From Amorphophallus konjac (Eukaryota > Streptophyta > Magnoliopsida > Alismatales > Araceae), in NCBI GenBank assembly GCA_022559845.1, contig CM040125.1, forward strand, positions 285,186,200 to 285,250,199: 64,000 nucleotides of DNA, in the 5' to 3' direction. Every line of letters starts with the position of its first letter. Position 1 is the stretch's first letter. Shown in pieces: positions 1 to 10,402 of the stretch. Below the pieces are notes generated by a model. That model was not told where the DNA came from, searched no databases, and was given only the letters and a program-made list of their open reading frames with translations. A program made the position numbers and the translations under genes.

Positions 1-566
1 CATCCACCAGTTCAACTTGCAAGTCCATACATTGGTGAAGTCTGTACATCCACCAGTTCAACTTTCAAGTCCCTACATTGGTGAAGTCTGTACATCCACC
101 AGTTCAACTTTCGAGTCCATACATTGGTGAAGTCTGTACATCCACCAGTTCAACTTCCAAGTCTATACATTGGCATTGGAAGTCTATACATTGGTATCTT
201 TTGACGCAGGCCCCTACAAGTCTATACATTGCAGCTGAGTTGAAGTCTGTATAGCCTTTGCTTTGCCAAAGTCTATACATTGATGAAGTCTGTACACTGC
301 TTTTGACGCAGGCCCCTGCAAGTCTATACATTGCAGCTGAGTTGAAGTCTGTACAGCCTTTGATTGGCCAAAGTCTATACATTGTGAACTCTCAAGTCTG
401 TACAGACCTTCCTTGCTCAAGTCTGTACATCGTCCGGTTGCCTTGCCAAAGTCTATACACTCAGAAGGCAAGTCTGTACAGAGTTCAGATGTGAAGTCTA
501 TACACTCAAATGGCAAGTCTGTACAGAGTTTAGACACGAAGTCTATACACTCGTTACCAAGTTTGA
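1..566. repeat. Dense array of AAGTCTRTACA-type short units
   Basis: About twenty or more copies of an 11-14 bp unit, AAGTCTATACATTG or AAGTCTGTACATC, occur at irregular spacing of roughly 20-60 bp, with larger sub-repeats such as one beginning TTTTGACGCAGGCCCCT. The open frames here are by-products of the repetition and are not coding. The unit resembles the AAGTCGGTGCA unit in the U3 of element H, so I infer decayed Sirevirus-like LTR sequence. The array is cut by the window start. Confidence 0.75.
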
Positions 567-720
567 CCGCCAGCGGCACAGTCTTGGCCCTTCCAGCGGC
601 ACGGGGCTTCTTGGCTCCTTCAGCGGCAAGGCCTTTGGCCCTTTAGCGGCACAACCCTTATGCCCTCAATGCCTTGCACCCTTTCCCCAGTGGCACAGCG
701 CTGAAAGCCTCCCGACGGCA
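567..720. repeat. CAGCGGCAC unit cluster
   Basis: Several CAGCGGCAC/CAGCGGCA units are separated by TTGGCCCTT-like spacers. They directly follow the AAGTCTRTACA array. CCAGCGG units also recur in element H near 58260-58450, which supports a shared LTR architecture. Confidence 0.55.
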
Positions 721-1555
721 AGCACCGGCAGAAGATACAATGGTAAATAGGCAGACCCATTGGCACGCAGTCCAGCCACTTCAAAGCCAGCTAGCGCTTG
801 TCTCCGTGTCACCTTCTGGCTGGAGGAGGGGAGATCTTCACCTGACGAGGAAGATACCGAAGTCAACCTCGGATGGCAGTGCCATCATGAGGCGACCTCG
901 TCAACCGTCCGCATATAAAAGGCCCCCCACAGACAGAAAAAGGGAGAGGAGGGATTTTTGCTAGAGGGAGGAAGACAGAGAAAGAAGAGAGGATCTTCGT
1001 GCGAAGAGGCCCGTTCGAAGCGAAGAAGAAGAGAAGAAGAAGGTATAAGAAATATAGGAAAAAGAGAGAGGAGCGTTGCATGTAGCAGAGGGGGGAGGAA
1101 TGGAGGAAAGGGAATTCCTGCCCTTCCACGTTCCAACCCTCTCCCCAACTTTCTTTTCTTTCCTGTTCTTAGTTTTCTTCGCCCCTTTTGTTTAGGGATG
1201 CATTGTACGATGTGTGGTTTTCAGGCCATGATCTTTGTTATCTTGAATCCTCCATGAATGAAATAATGTTCGGTTTTGCTCCTTACTGCGTTTGTTGTCT
1301 CCTCCTCACCAGGCTCTTGTGGTGTTACATTCTCTTCCCCCAACCTCTCAGCTCCCTGTTCTACCTGATTTCCTATGGCGCTGGTTCGTGCAGTCAATAG
1401 GGTTCATTCCTGGCTTGACAGGGTCTGGCCAGCCTCCTCCCTCTTCAACCGCTTTCCATTGCATAACAACTCTTGACCTTGCCAGACGGGTCTCTGCGAG
1501 CCCATTCTCTTTAACACATTGGAGTCACTCAACACCCATAACATCCTCCTTTGCC
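721..1555 (+). other. Probable R/U5 part of a decayed LTR; no gene seen
   Basis: Apart from the TATA box this stretch holds a purine-rich block (about 935-1100) and then pyrimidine-rich sequence. Short open frames overlap on both strands and show no family similarity I recognise. No primer site or long ORF was found. Confidence 0.35.
911..920 (+). promoter_or_regulatory. Putative LTR TATA box
   Basis: GCATATAAAA is followed by a purine-rich stretch (GACAGAAAAAGGGAGAGG...). The layout matches element H, where a TATTTAAG box follows the repeat array and precedes a purine-rich putative R region. I infer a U3/R boundary of an old LTR. Confidence 0.45.
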
Positions 1556-1775
1556 CTCCTTCGGGACTAGTGGTATGCCCACACGCCCTTAAGCTCCCAG
1601 TCATTCTACCACTCAGGGCCCCCAGTGGTACGCTTCTCCCATTCGGTCGTTTGGCGGTACACCTTCCTTGGCCACCCAGCGGCACACCCTCTCTTTTCAT
1701 GCTAGCCGTACGCCCCTCCCTCCTACTGCCAGTGGCACGCTCCTGGCTGCGCCCAGCGGCACGCATTGATTGTCA
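1556..1775. repeat. CAGYGGYACRC unit cluster
   Basis: Repeated units such as CCAGTGGTACGC, GCGGTACACC, CAGCGGCACACC and CAGCGGCACGC occur with 15-35 bp spacing. Confidence 0.6.
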
Positions 1776-2215
1776 CTTCCCGGTGTACTCACAATTTGCA
1801 TCAGTCTACTGGTTCCTCGTTCGATGTTTTCTCCTAGTTTTCCGAAGTTTCCCAAAAGGCGGCTGCTCAGGCACCCCCCTCAGCTGTTGGTTCATGCCAC
1901 CCCCGTGGGCATGTTCCTTGTTATTCCTTTACCTCCCAGGTCTAGGGGAGGTGCTGCCGAATTTTTGCCAGGAATAACAATAAATCTAAAAAGATGAAAA
2001 GAAGCAGCGAACAGATGGAATGAGCCATAGTAAAAACACTCTAATCAATTAAAAGAACCATGCAAGGCTTCAAGCACCGAACTGAAAAAGACTACAAGCA
2101 CTGCATTGCTGAACATGACTTGGGACTCAATCTCATGGCAGGAGAATGAAAGCTTAACCATCTAAGATGTCTCATCTTGAACTGAATAAGGAACCCTCTC
2201 TTGAGTCCTGGCCCA
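1776..2215. other. Unassigned spacer
   Basis: No repeat units, primer site or credible ORF seen. The second half is A-rich and of ordinary composition. Confidence 0.3.
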
Positions 2216-3170
2216 CCCCTTCAGCGACACACTCTGCTTGGTTTCATTTGCTACTTTTCCCAGCGGTACACCCTGGCCTACCTCTTCTAGCGGTGCGCCC
2301 TAACCTTCTATCCTCCAGCGGTACGCTCCCCCTTGCTGTCTGAGCGGTACGCATCCTCCCAGCGTTCCATGCAAGTCTGTACACCGTTGGCTTGTGCATG
2401 CATCACCTTTCGAAGTCTGTACATCAGTCAGTCTCACTCAGTGTCTCACGCTACCAAGCCCATACATTGCATGCATTACATACAGCAAGTCTGTACATCC
2501 ATCCGTCTCACTCAGCGTCTTATGCATATGCCAAGTCTATACATCGCCGCTATGCGTGTGCATCATTGAACAAGTCCATACATTCATTGTACCGCTGGCC
2601 AAGTCTATACATTGTATGTTGCATAACACACAAGTCTATACATCGTGTGCATCATTCTGCCAAGTCCATACATTCATTGTATCGCTGACCAAGTCTATAC
2701 ATTGTCTGTTGCATAACACACAAGTCTATACATCGTGTGCATCATGCTGCCAAGTCCATACAATCATTGTATCGCTGGCCAAGTCTATACATTGTCTGTT
2801 GCATAACACGCAAGTCTATACATCGTGTGCATCTCGCTGCCAAGTCTATACATTGCATCACTGGCCAAGTCTATACATTGTCTGTTGCATAACAGCAAGT
2901 TTTTATAGTCCTCGTGGCTCGTTCACGCATCAGCTCCTCCAGCCCTTCCAGCGGTACGCTCCGAGTCCCCCAGCAGTACGCTCCACATTCTCCCAGCGGT
3001 GTGCTCCCCTGGTGCCTCAGCGGTACGCTACACCCTCTACCCTTCAGCGATACGCCCATCTTCAATCTTCAACGACACACTCTTAAATTCCCCAGCGGTA
3101 CACTCCCCTTTACCCTTTGAGCAGCACACATTATTCATCTCTCAGCAGTACACCCTAGTCTCCATCATCT
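2216..3170. repeat. Second composite array: CAGCGGTAC, then AAGTCTATACAT, then CAGCGGTACGC units
   Basis: CAGCGGTACRC units (about 2216-2360) flank a block of AAGTCTATACATTG/AAGTCTGTACATC units (about 2370-2900). Within that block a longer unit of about 110 bp, containing TTGCATAACACACAAGTC, repeats three to four times (about 2610-2895). Further CAGCGGTACGCTCC units run to about 3160. The six-frame reading of 230 aa in this block is repetitive and not a real gene. Confidence 0.7.
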
Positions 3171-3450
3171 CCCCAACGAATACACATACGTATGTAATAA
3201 AAAAGGGAGGGGGCTATATGATAAAGGAACGATGAACAGTAATAATAATAATGAGATAAAGGGGTGGTTCCAACTAAGATGACAACAAGGAAAAATAATA
3301 ACAAAGAAAGGGTAGTGTCAACAAATAAATGATAATAACAAGCATCGACAATCATCGCGAATACGATAATATGGCAGCAGTCTCTCCTTCCTGGTTTCCG
3401 AATCTGGGGATATTAATGATGCTCTTGTAGGCCGGAAGTCACTCCCGAGA
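3171..3450. other. A-rich unassigned sequence flanking element A
   Basis: A+T-rich sequence with ATAATAATAATG-like runs. It ends at the target site of element A. The original continuation is at 32507. Confidence 0.3.
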
Positions 3451-3455
3451 GTTCT

Positions 3456-6090
3456 TGATGTGACACGACCTAAGGGTGCAATGGTATCAACCAAATGAAC
3501 CTCGGACCTAGACTTGCAAGCCCACTTACAAATTAGCGGACTCGATGTTGGCGGACCGATATCGCAGCACAACCCTTTCCCCGTGGTGACTAAGTGATGG
3601 TAGGGTGGATTCGAGAGCCTAAACCACCCTGCTTAGGGTGATGACTTGACCAATGAGTTCCCCTCCCTTGGATTGGAGCACCCACATCAGTGGGGCGGAC
3701 GCCGTGCCTTGAGGGTACGGGGATCTCTCCTCACTCAAACCGCGGTGGCCACTCGTGATCGGGAATCACGGGACCGGGCCCTCTCTTCCTCGCCGGCTGA
3801 ACTTAGAAATGATACTAAAAAAACACAAATATCCAGGGAGGGTTCAGCATATACCTGACCGGTGTGAGGACACCGGCCCCGAGTCGGAGATGTGGGCGAG
3901 CGGGGAAGCGTGTGTTCCCCACACGCCACGTCGGGGAAGCTTGACCTGCCCAAGAGAAGTTACAACACTACACCTCTCGCAGGAGGGGGATCTTGGGATG
4001 GGGGTTAATGGATATTACAACCAAAATTACCTCCACGCAGGGAGGGGCCTTCAGCCGGCCAAGCGGGGAGGGGAAAATGAGCAAGGAACACCGAAGATGG
4101 AGATTGCCGATTCTGCCCGCGTTCTGTGGGTGCTGACAGCCGAGTGGAGAACCGACTGCTGCGACTGCTACCGATTTTTTTGGGGACAAAACCACCTGGA
4201 AAAGCTTCGTAGGAGGCCAGGGAAGTCGTCCAATTTTTGCTGAATTCGTATGGTGTCGAGGCTGATCTGGATGGAGGCCTGAACAGGGAGGCAGACCCTC
4301 GGACTGGCAGCTTCTGATTTCTAGCAGTAGGTTGCAGAGGGTGCCCCGACAGCTCCCGGACTCGGAATCAAGCACCGTCAGAGTCGCTGGAACTGTGGAT
4401 GAGTCTTCTCTGCAGAAAAACTAACGGGGAAGCCAACCGATGTCAGAGAAGATCAGGGGACGCAGAACAATGGCGACTGGTTGATGCAGAGTATGGGCAG
4501 CAGGACCGTGTAACTGAGGGAGAAAAAGAATAACTCCTTCCACGGGATGCCGAACGGAGTTCTGCTTCTTGATTCTGAAAGCAGACAGGAAGAAGAAGAA
4601 CTTTGTAGAAGATCTCATACCCTGATTTCTCGGGGGTTTACCGTGGTGAAGCTTTCTCTCCGGATCAGGATCTCTGCAGAGCTAGCTCCTGGTTTCCAAC
4701 AGCTGGTTGCAGAGGATGCCCCGACAGCTCCCGAAGTCAGAATCGAGCACCGTTAGATTCGTTGGAATCGTGGACAAGTCCTCTTAGCAAAAAAACTAAC
4801 AGGGAGGTCAGCCAATGTCGTAGAAGACCAGGGAGCTCTGAACACTGATGACTGGTTGATGCAGACTGTGGGTTGCAGGACGACAGAGCTGAGGAAGGAA
4901 AATGATAACTCCTTCCACAGGATGCCGAACAGAATTCCACTTCCTGATTCTGAAAGTAGACAGGAAGAAGAAGAACTTTGTAGAAGAGTTTGTGGGCTGA
5001 TTCCTCCGAGGTTCGTCGTGGCAGAGCTTCTAATCCGGTTCTGGTACTCAGCAGGGGTAGCTCTGCGCAGTTGAGGGAGAACGGATCTCCCGGTCAGCTC
5101 GGAGCTCGGAAGGGGACGAGACCACCGCCGATGCGAAGAGGACAGGCAGTCGCTTCTATGGACTACTCTTAGGCTTCTAGGAACATCCGGAGGAGGTCGG
5201 GGTCACTGCTGCAAGCTTCAGGTCTTCTGCAGGTCCTCTTACTCTAGATGGTAGAAGGTGGGGTGATGGAGGTGAACAAGGGAAGATGGAGAGGATGAGA
5301 GGGGGGCGACCCTAACCAAAGGGGAGGGGTCTTGGGCGCCCTAGGGCTATGGAGGGAAGGGGATTTTTGAATTCAAATGGTCTAGGGAAGTGGAGGGTTG
5401 CATGGGGGAGAGGGAAGGGTGCTTGGGAAAGTGATGAGGTGGTTGGAGGGTGCCTTAGTGATTGGGGATGCTCCCTTGAGACTAGGGGGTGGAGTAATGG
5501 GATGTGTGGGGAAGGGGAGTGGCCTTAATGGGGGTAGGTTGGAGAGTGGTGGTTGGGAAGAGAGGAGAGAGAAAATTTTTGAAATTGGGTGTGGAGGAGA
5601 GAGAAAGGGGAGTGAAAGAGAGAGATTAAGAGAGGGATGGCTGGGATTCTCTCCCTAAGGTTTCTCACCTCACTAATGGATTCACTCCACCATAAAAATG
5701 AAGATAGAACTCACAAAATGGCACATTTTTCATTCATTGATTCCTTCCCTTCAAATGAAGGAAATGGGGCCCTATATATAGGAAACCCACATTTTACAAT
5801 AAGACCCTAACAAAAGACTTAATAACAAATAACCGAAGGGGTAGGGGGGGCTCATGGGCCAAGCCCAATGAATTGGGCCCAATAGCACACTAAACAATCT
5901 AATGACACTCAAACTTAGGAAAATAAGTGCAAGACCTAGGGACATGACTCAAATAAAATGAAAATTACATAATTATGACTCGAAGAAAATATGAAAATTA
6001 CATGAACTGAATCAGAAAAATGTGACGGACATAATGGAACCATGCTGGTGAACAACCGGTAAATATAAAGGGTGAGAGATGCCCCCATCA
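3456..6090 (-). repeat. Element A 3' LTR
   Basis: It is 2635 bp and pairs with 29866-32501. It carries the conserved LTR block at 4030-4045 next to GCCTTCAGCCGGCC, a GGGCGCCC palindrome near 5333, a TATA motif at 5771-5780 and TGGGCC/GGCCCA clusters near 5855-5885. Confidence 0.92.
5771..5782 (-). promoter_or_regulatory. TATA box in element A LTR
   Basis: CCTATATATAGG is a near-palindromic TATA motif in the minus-oriented LTR, at the expected U3 position. The same motif is in the right LTR near 32192-32203. Confidence 0.6.
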
Positions 6091-8119
6091 TACTCCCGGG
6101 GTGCGAAGAGCTCGACTCCGTCGAGTAAGAGTCTTTCCTAGCTCGCCCATGTGTCCACCATCGTGGCCGGCCCTTCCACCTCACAAGATACTGCTGGATT
6201 GCCCTACTCCTGATGGTGTCATTATGTTTAACTAGTATCAAATCTTTGTGCTCATGCCGGGCTCTCAAGGTTAGAAGGAGATTCTTATTGGTGGGGTCAC
6301 TCTTAAAAGGGGGTATGGGCTCAATATCCTCACTAGGTGCCACCGCGGGGCCCTTGCAGGGCACAAGGTTCGCCACACTACAATGAGGGTTGACCCCATA
6401 TTCCTTCAGAAGGACCAACTCATTGGCATTTATGCTCAATCACCCCAAGACCTTAAAGGGTCCAGTCTCTCGATCCCTGAGCGTAGAGGTGACTCTAGGG
6501 AAGAGCCTCTTCATCCTGACCATCAGATAGTCACCCTCTTGGAAGTCTTGGTTTCTTTTGTGGGTATCAATTCGCCTTTGACAAATCCTTTTGCCTTTGA
6601 TGATGGGCCTGCAAGTATGCAATCCTGAGACATAGTTGGTGAATGCTAGCACTCTATTGGATGTTGGGGGTCCCGGGCACCCAAATGTGGACCTAACATG
6701 TCTAGACTCCCTATGAAGATTAGTGTGGATAGGAGGGCCTGGACCTCCAAATGTAGCTCTATCATGCAAAGGAGTGGCAAATGCCGGGGGACCCGGACAT
6801 CCAAGAATGCACCTATCATGCTTAAGACTCATGATGAATGGAGGTGGACCATTACATCTAAAAATGGTCCATTCATGCTTCCTACTTGACATGTGGGTGA
6901 TGTGAATGAATGGACCCGTCTTATGAATCATGCCAAGTGATGTGTTGTGCCAAGACTTATGCATTCCTATCCCAAAGATGACTTCCATGTGTATGGGTGT
7001 GGGATGGCCTTTGAACTTCCATGTGAAAGGGTCAAAAGGATCTAGGAAGGTGGGCATTATGGAGAGGGGCTCTTCCTTGCTTCCTAGGCATATATTGTCT
7101 ATGGCGATGGTTTCCTTTGTGTGGCCCAAGTCTTGGAAAAGGTGATCTTGGTCCAACATGGTTGGTTGGGGTAGGGAAAGGTGAGTTGTGGGTAAGGTCG
7201 GTGTATCACATGGGTAACTAGGCTCCCATTGGAAGGGATCAAAGGGGTAATGGACTGGGCTTCCTAGAGGAAGGAACTCTATGTCCACATGGTCTACGCA
7301 TGGTGGGTCATCCTTCCCCAAGGTAACTGGACCAAGGTCTTTAGTGGGCTAGTCGATCAAGGTACTTGGGATCTTAATGGTAGTGGAGTGGACCATGATG
7401 GGTTCTTCATCCATGGGGAGAATGAGAAGGAGGTCACTAGTGTAGCAACCAATGGTGAAGACTGAGGTGATAGAACCATCACATGGGTGGATAAGACTAA
7501 GTCTTCTTGGGTGGGCCGCTCCTATGGTCAATAAGCAAGTCAACTTTAGTTGCCATTCTAAACCCTTGAGGAGATCATCCCAACCATTTACCTCATAGTA
7601 GGATTGGAATGTGGTGTGATAGGAGTTAATGGGTGCTAATTGGAAAGGGTGCTCCATGGTTGGGGTTTGAAAGTAAAAGGCATGAGGGATGGGATTTTGC
7701 TTGAGCCATTTGATGATGAGTTCTCCTACGGTCACCACCTTTTGCGTGAGATTGAGTGGTTTGGGGAGGTATGTGTTTGTTTGGACGGGGATGAGTTGAT
7801 GTCCTTCTTCCTTATTGATAGGAGTATGAATTTCCTTAAAGTGGGGAAGGGATTTGGGTTGGTGTCCAATCCCGGGGATTTGGTCTTGTGGGCCGGGTTC
7901 TCCTCATGTTCACTCATGACCTCATTCATTCTTTGAAGTGGGTTCAGAGGGCATGGTGGCCGGGTATGGGGCTCCGGTGGGTGAGGGAACAAAAGGTTGT
8001 TGAAACCATAGGCTCCCGGGAGATGTGGGGGATGAACTAGGCAAGACCAACGCAATGGGTGGAAGGTGGTATTCCGTTCATCAAGCCATTGTTTCCCTAG
8101 TATTATGCAAGGGCCTTCC
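5936..8119 (-). pseudogene. Element A coding remnant with CPGPP-repeat region
   Basis: Read on the minus strand from 8119. The first part contains CIILGKQWL, like the IILGRPWL segment that ends the C protease, then a proline-rich stretch. A frameshift lies near 7735. Next comes the region shared with E and F: ELIIKWLK near 7720, LLILPMDEEPIMVHS near 7380, then FRCNGPP, GCPGPP, GGPGPP and GCPGPP between about 6660 and 6870. It ends in an integrase C-terminus remnant (TGPFKVLG near 6440) and a chromodomain-like YLVRWKGRP near 6170. In-frame stops lie at 7349-7351 (TAG) and 6440-6442 (TGA). Reverse transcriptase, RNase H and integrase core are absent. Function of the shared region is unknown. 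Confidence 0.75.
6091..6126 (-). other. Element A polypurine tract and upstream hairpin
   Basis: On the minus strand a hairpin CTCGAC-GGA-GTCGAG (6111-6125) precedes a polypurine tract ending CCCGGGAGTA, which abuts the LTR. B, C, D, E and F have the same arrangement. Confidence 0.75.
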
Positions 8120-10402
8120 TGATGCGGGACGGACACGGGAGACGACACTATTAGGTGCCACCCTCGGACGCTAGATGAAGACGCGACCAGCAGCACACAC
8201 CAGGGAGACACTAAGCCCGACACTACGAGCTCCTAGTGGCAAAACGTCGCTAACAGAAGTGGAAGCTCACTCGTCGTCCCAAGCGAGGGAAACCGTGGAC
8301 CGTGCGCGGTTAAGGAACCGGCGGAGGTCAAGGGTAGTCCGACTCAACTTCCGGACTCGGATCGAGTCACGGGACGGGTCACTCTCACTCTCACAGCGGT
8401 GACATGGACACACGGGCTAGTACCTACACTCTCGGCAGCGGCAAAAGACCGTATACTAGCTAAGAAAATGAACGCCAAGAGGTTCGGACCATTACCTCCA
8501 CGCACCCGGCGTGGCGAAGACAACCCCGGCCGAATTACGGATCCCCAGTTAAACATTTTTACAACAGTACAATGATTAGACCCACTCCACGCAGGGAGGT
8601 AAAAGGTCACATGTGGAGCCCGGGAATCACGCAACTCGGGTTGACGAGCAGCATCTTGATGTCGCACGGCGGTGCCGAACTCCGCATTTTCGTGCTTTCC
8701 GAACGGCGGGTTCTGCGGGCCCGCGGGTCCCACGGATGGCGCGGTCCTCCGTATCTGCGGGGGTGGGAGCCACTATGATGGGGGCCCCTGGTGGCGCGCC
8801 TCCACGGATGGCGGTCGGCCGGGAACACCGATCGGGGGTCGATCGGTCCCGATCTCCAAGCTTTGAACTAGCTGCCCACGGATTTTGATTTCTGTTTTCC
8901 GGCGCGCGCTCCGGCAAAAACGGCCGCTGTGATCAATCCCGACGTCGGATCGGGACGCATAAGTTATCGTTGGAAAGCTCTCTTCAAATACGTCAATCTA
9001 GACACAAATAGATCTGCTGGCTCTGGTCAGATCAGAACTTTATTGAATTTACAAGCCCCTATTGTACAGTAACCGAAATATCAGATCAGCATATGCGTTT
9101 CCTATAAATGGCCGTTGACCGCCTGCTTTCCTTTGGAATCAGACTTCGAGATCTTCTTCAACATTGTAGGGAATCAAACCAGAAAATTGGGACAATTTTT
9201 GGAATTGATTTGGAGGTGGTGGCGATTTGATATGATTTTTGGAGTGATTGGTGGTCGGATCTGGGAACAGGTGGACAGAACTGTAGATGGGACTGAGAAT
9301 GATTTTTAGAAAATATGACATGGGTGAACCAGAAATTTAGAAAAATTGTGGATGAAGGGGTTGATGGAAGGAAACTCCAGTAAAATTTATGGGACTAAAA
9401 AAAATCAAAATATGGACCTAAGACATGAAACACAGGGCAGATATGAATCTGGATAGAACTCTGGCAGAACTGAAATGGAAGGGTGGACAAAAATCAAAAA
9501 TTATGAAACGGGATCTGAATGACAAACCAAAATTTATGAGATATCCTTGAACCTCTGGAACCTCCAGTAAAATTCCCAGATCTATATGAGCTAGTGGCTG
9601 AGACACAAATTTCGTGGAAGTTGCTGTGGTACTGCACGGGCAGAACTCCGATGAAAACGATGGCGGTGCGGTGGCGGGTTGTGGCGGCGGCGACCGGAAC
9701 TGATAGGGTGGAGTCTCACCACCAGAAGGAAGCCTTCATAGCTTCAAGGGGAGAGGGAGGGGTGGCCTAAGCCTTGCTCAAGGGATTTTCTTCCAATTCA
9801 AATGCATTAATTCAAGTAAAATGGAAAATATAAGTTTAAATAGCTTACATCTCACATCCATCCACAACCATTGGATCTAGGGGATGGGAATGGAGGGTTG
9901 GGATGGAGTGTGACGCACACACATAAAAAATAATAAAATATTAAAGGGGGGGCGGCCCTTGGACCAAGGAGAGAGGGTGGACTAGTTGGTGGGGGTAGGT
10001 GGCCTCCCATGTGGACTTTTCTAGTCCATTGTCCCCCATGTGTCCAATTCCCATTCAAACTTCTAGATGCTCCCATGTGGCATGTTGCATTGACTGACCC
10101 CACGTGGGACCCTAGGCTGAGGTGGCCCAATGGGGTGGGGCCTGGGGGGCCCGTGGGGCCCACGGGGTCCGAATTGCACATAAGCCCCTATTACAACCAA
10201 AATTGCAAACCGAATGCAACGAAATAAACACAAATTAAACACACATAAAGTCTAACTAAATATAATAAGTGGGGAGGCTCAAGGTGGAGTCTCCAGGCTG
10301 TCTCCGAGCCAGATGGACGCTGAGGTGGCTCGTGTCATGCTCCGTGTGCCGTACCGGTGGCCCGGCGTATCGTGCCGATCAACTGCTCGGGTGTCCGCAC
10401 CA
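8120..10402 (-). repeat. Element B 3' LTR
   Basis: It is 2283 bp, from TGATGCGGGACGG to GTCCGCACCA on the + strand. It holds the conserved block near 8584-8599, a second stem CCACGC-ACCCG-GCGTGG near 8508, and a TATA motif at 9101-9110. The last polyprotein codons extend into it, to 10279. Confidence 0.92.

Noticed and set aside
1..580. CRISPR-like array of short repeats
   Set aside because: Units are 11-14 bp, spacing is irregular, there are no cas genes and the surroundings are plant retrotransposon sequence.
2394..3086. 230-aa open frame
   Set aside because: It is produced by the AAGTCTATACAT and CAGCGGTACGC repeats (VYTS/KSIH runs) and has no domain.
8627..8917. GC-rich 60-100 aa frames inside B/C LTRs
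   Set aside because: They overlap on both strands, have no family match and lie in non-coding LTR sequence containing the stem motifs.
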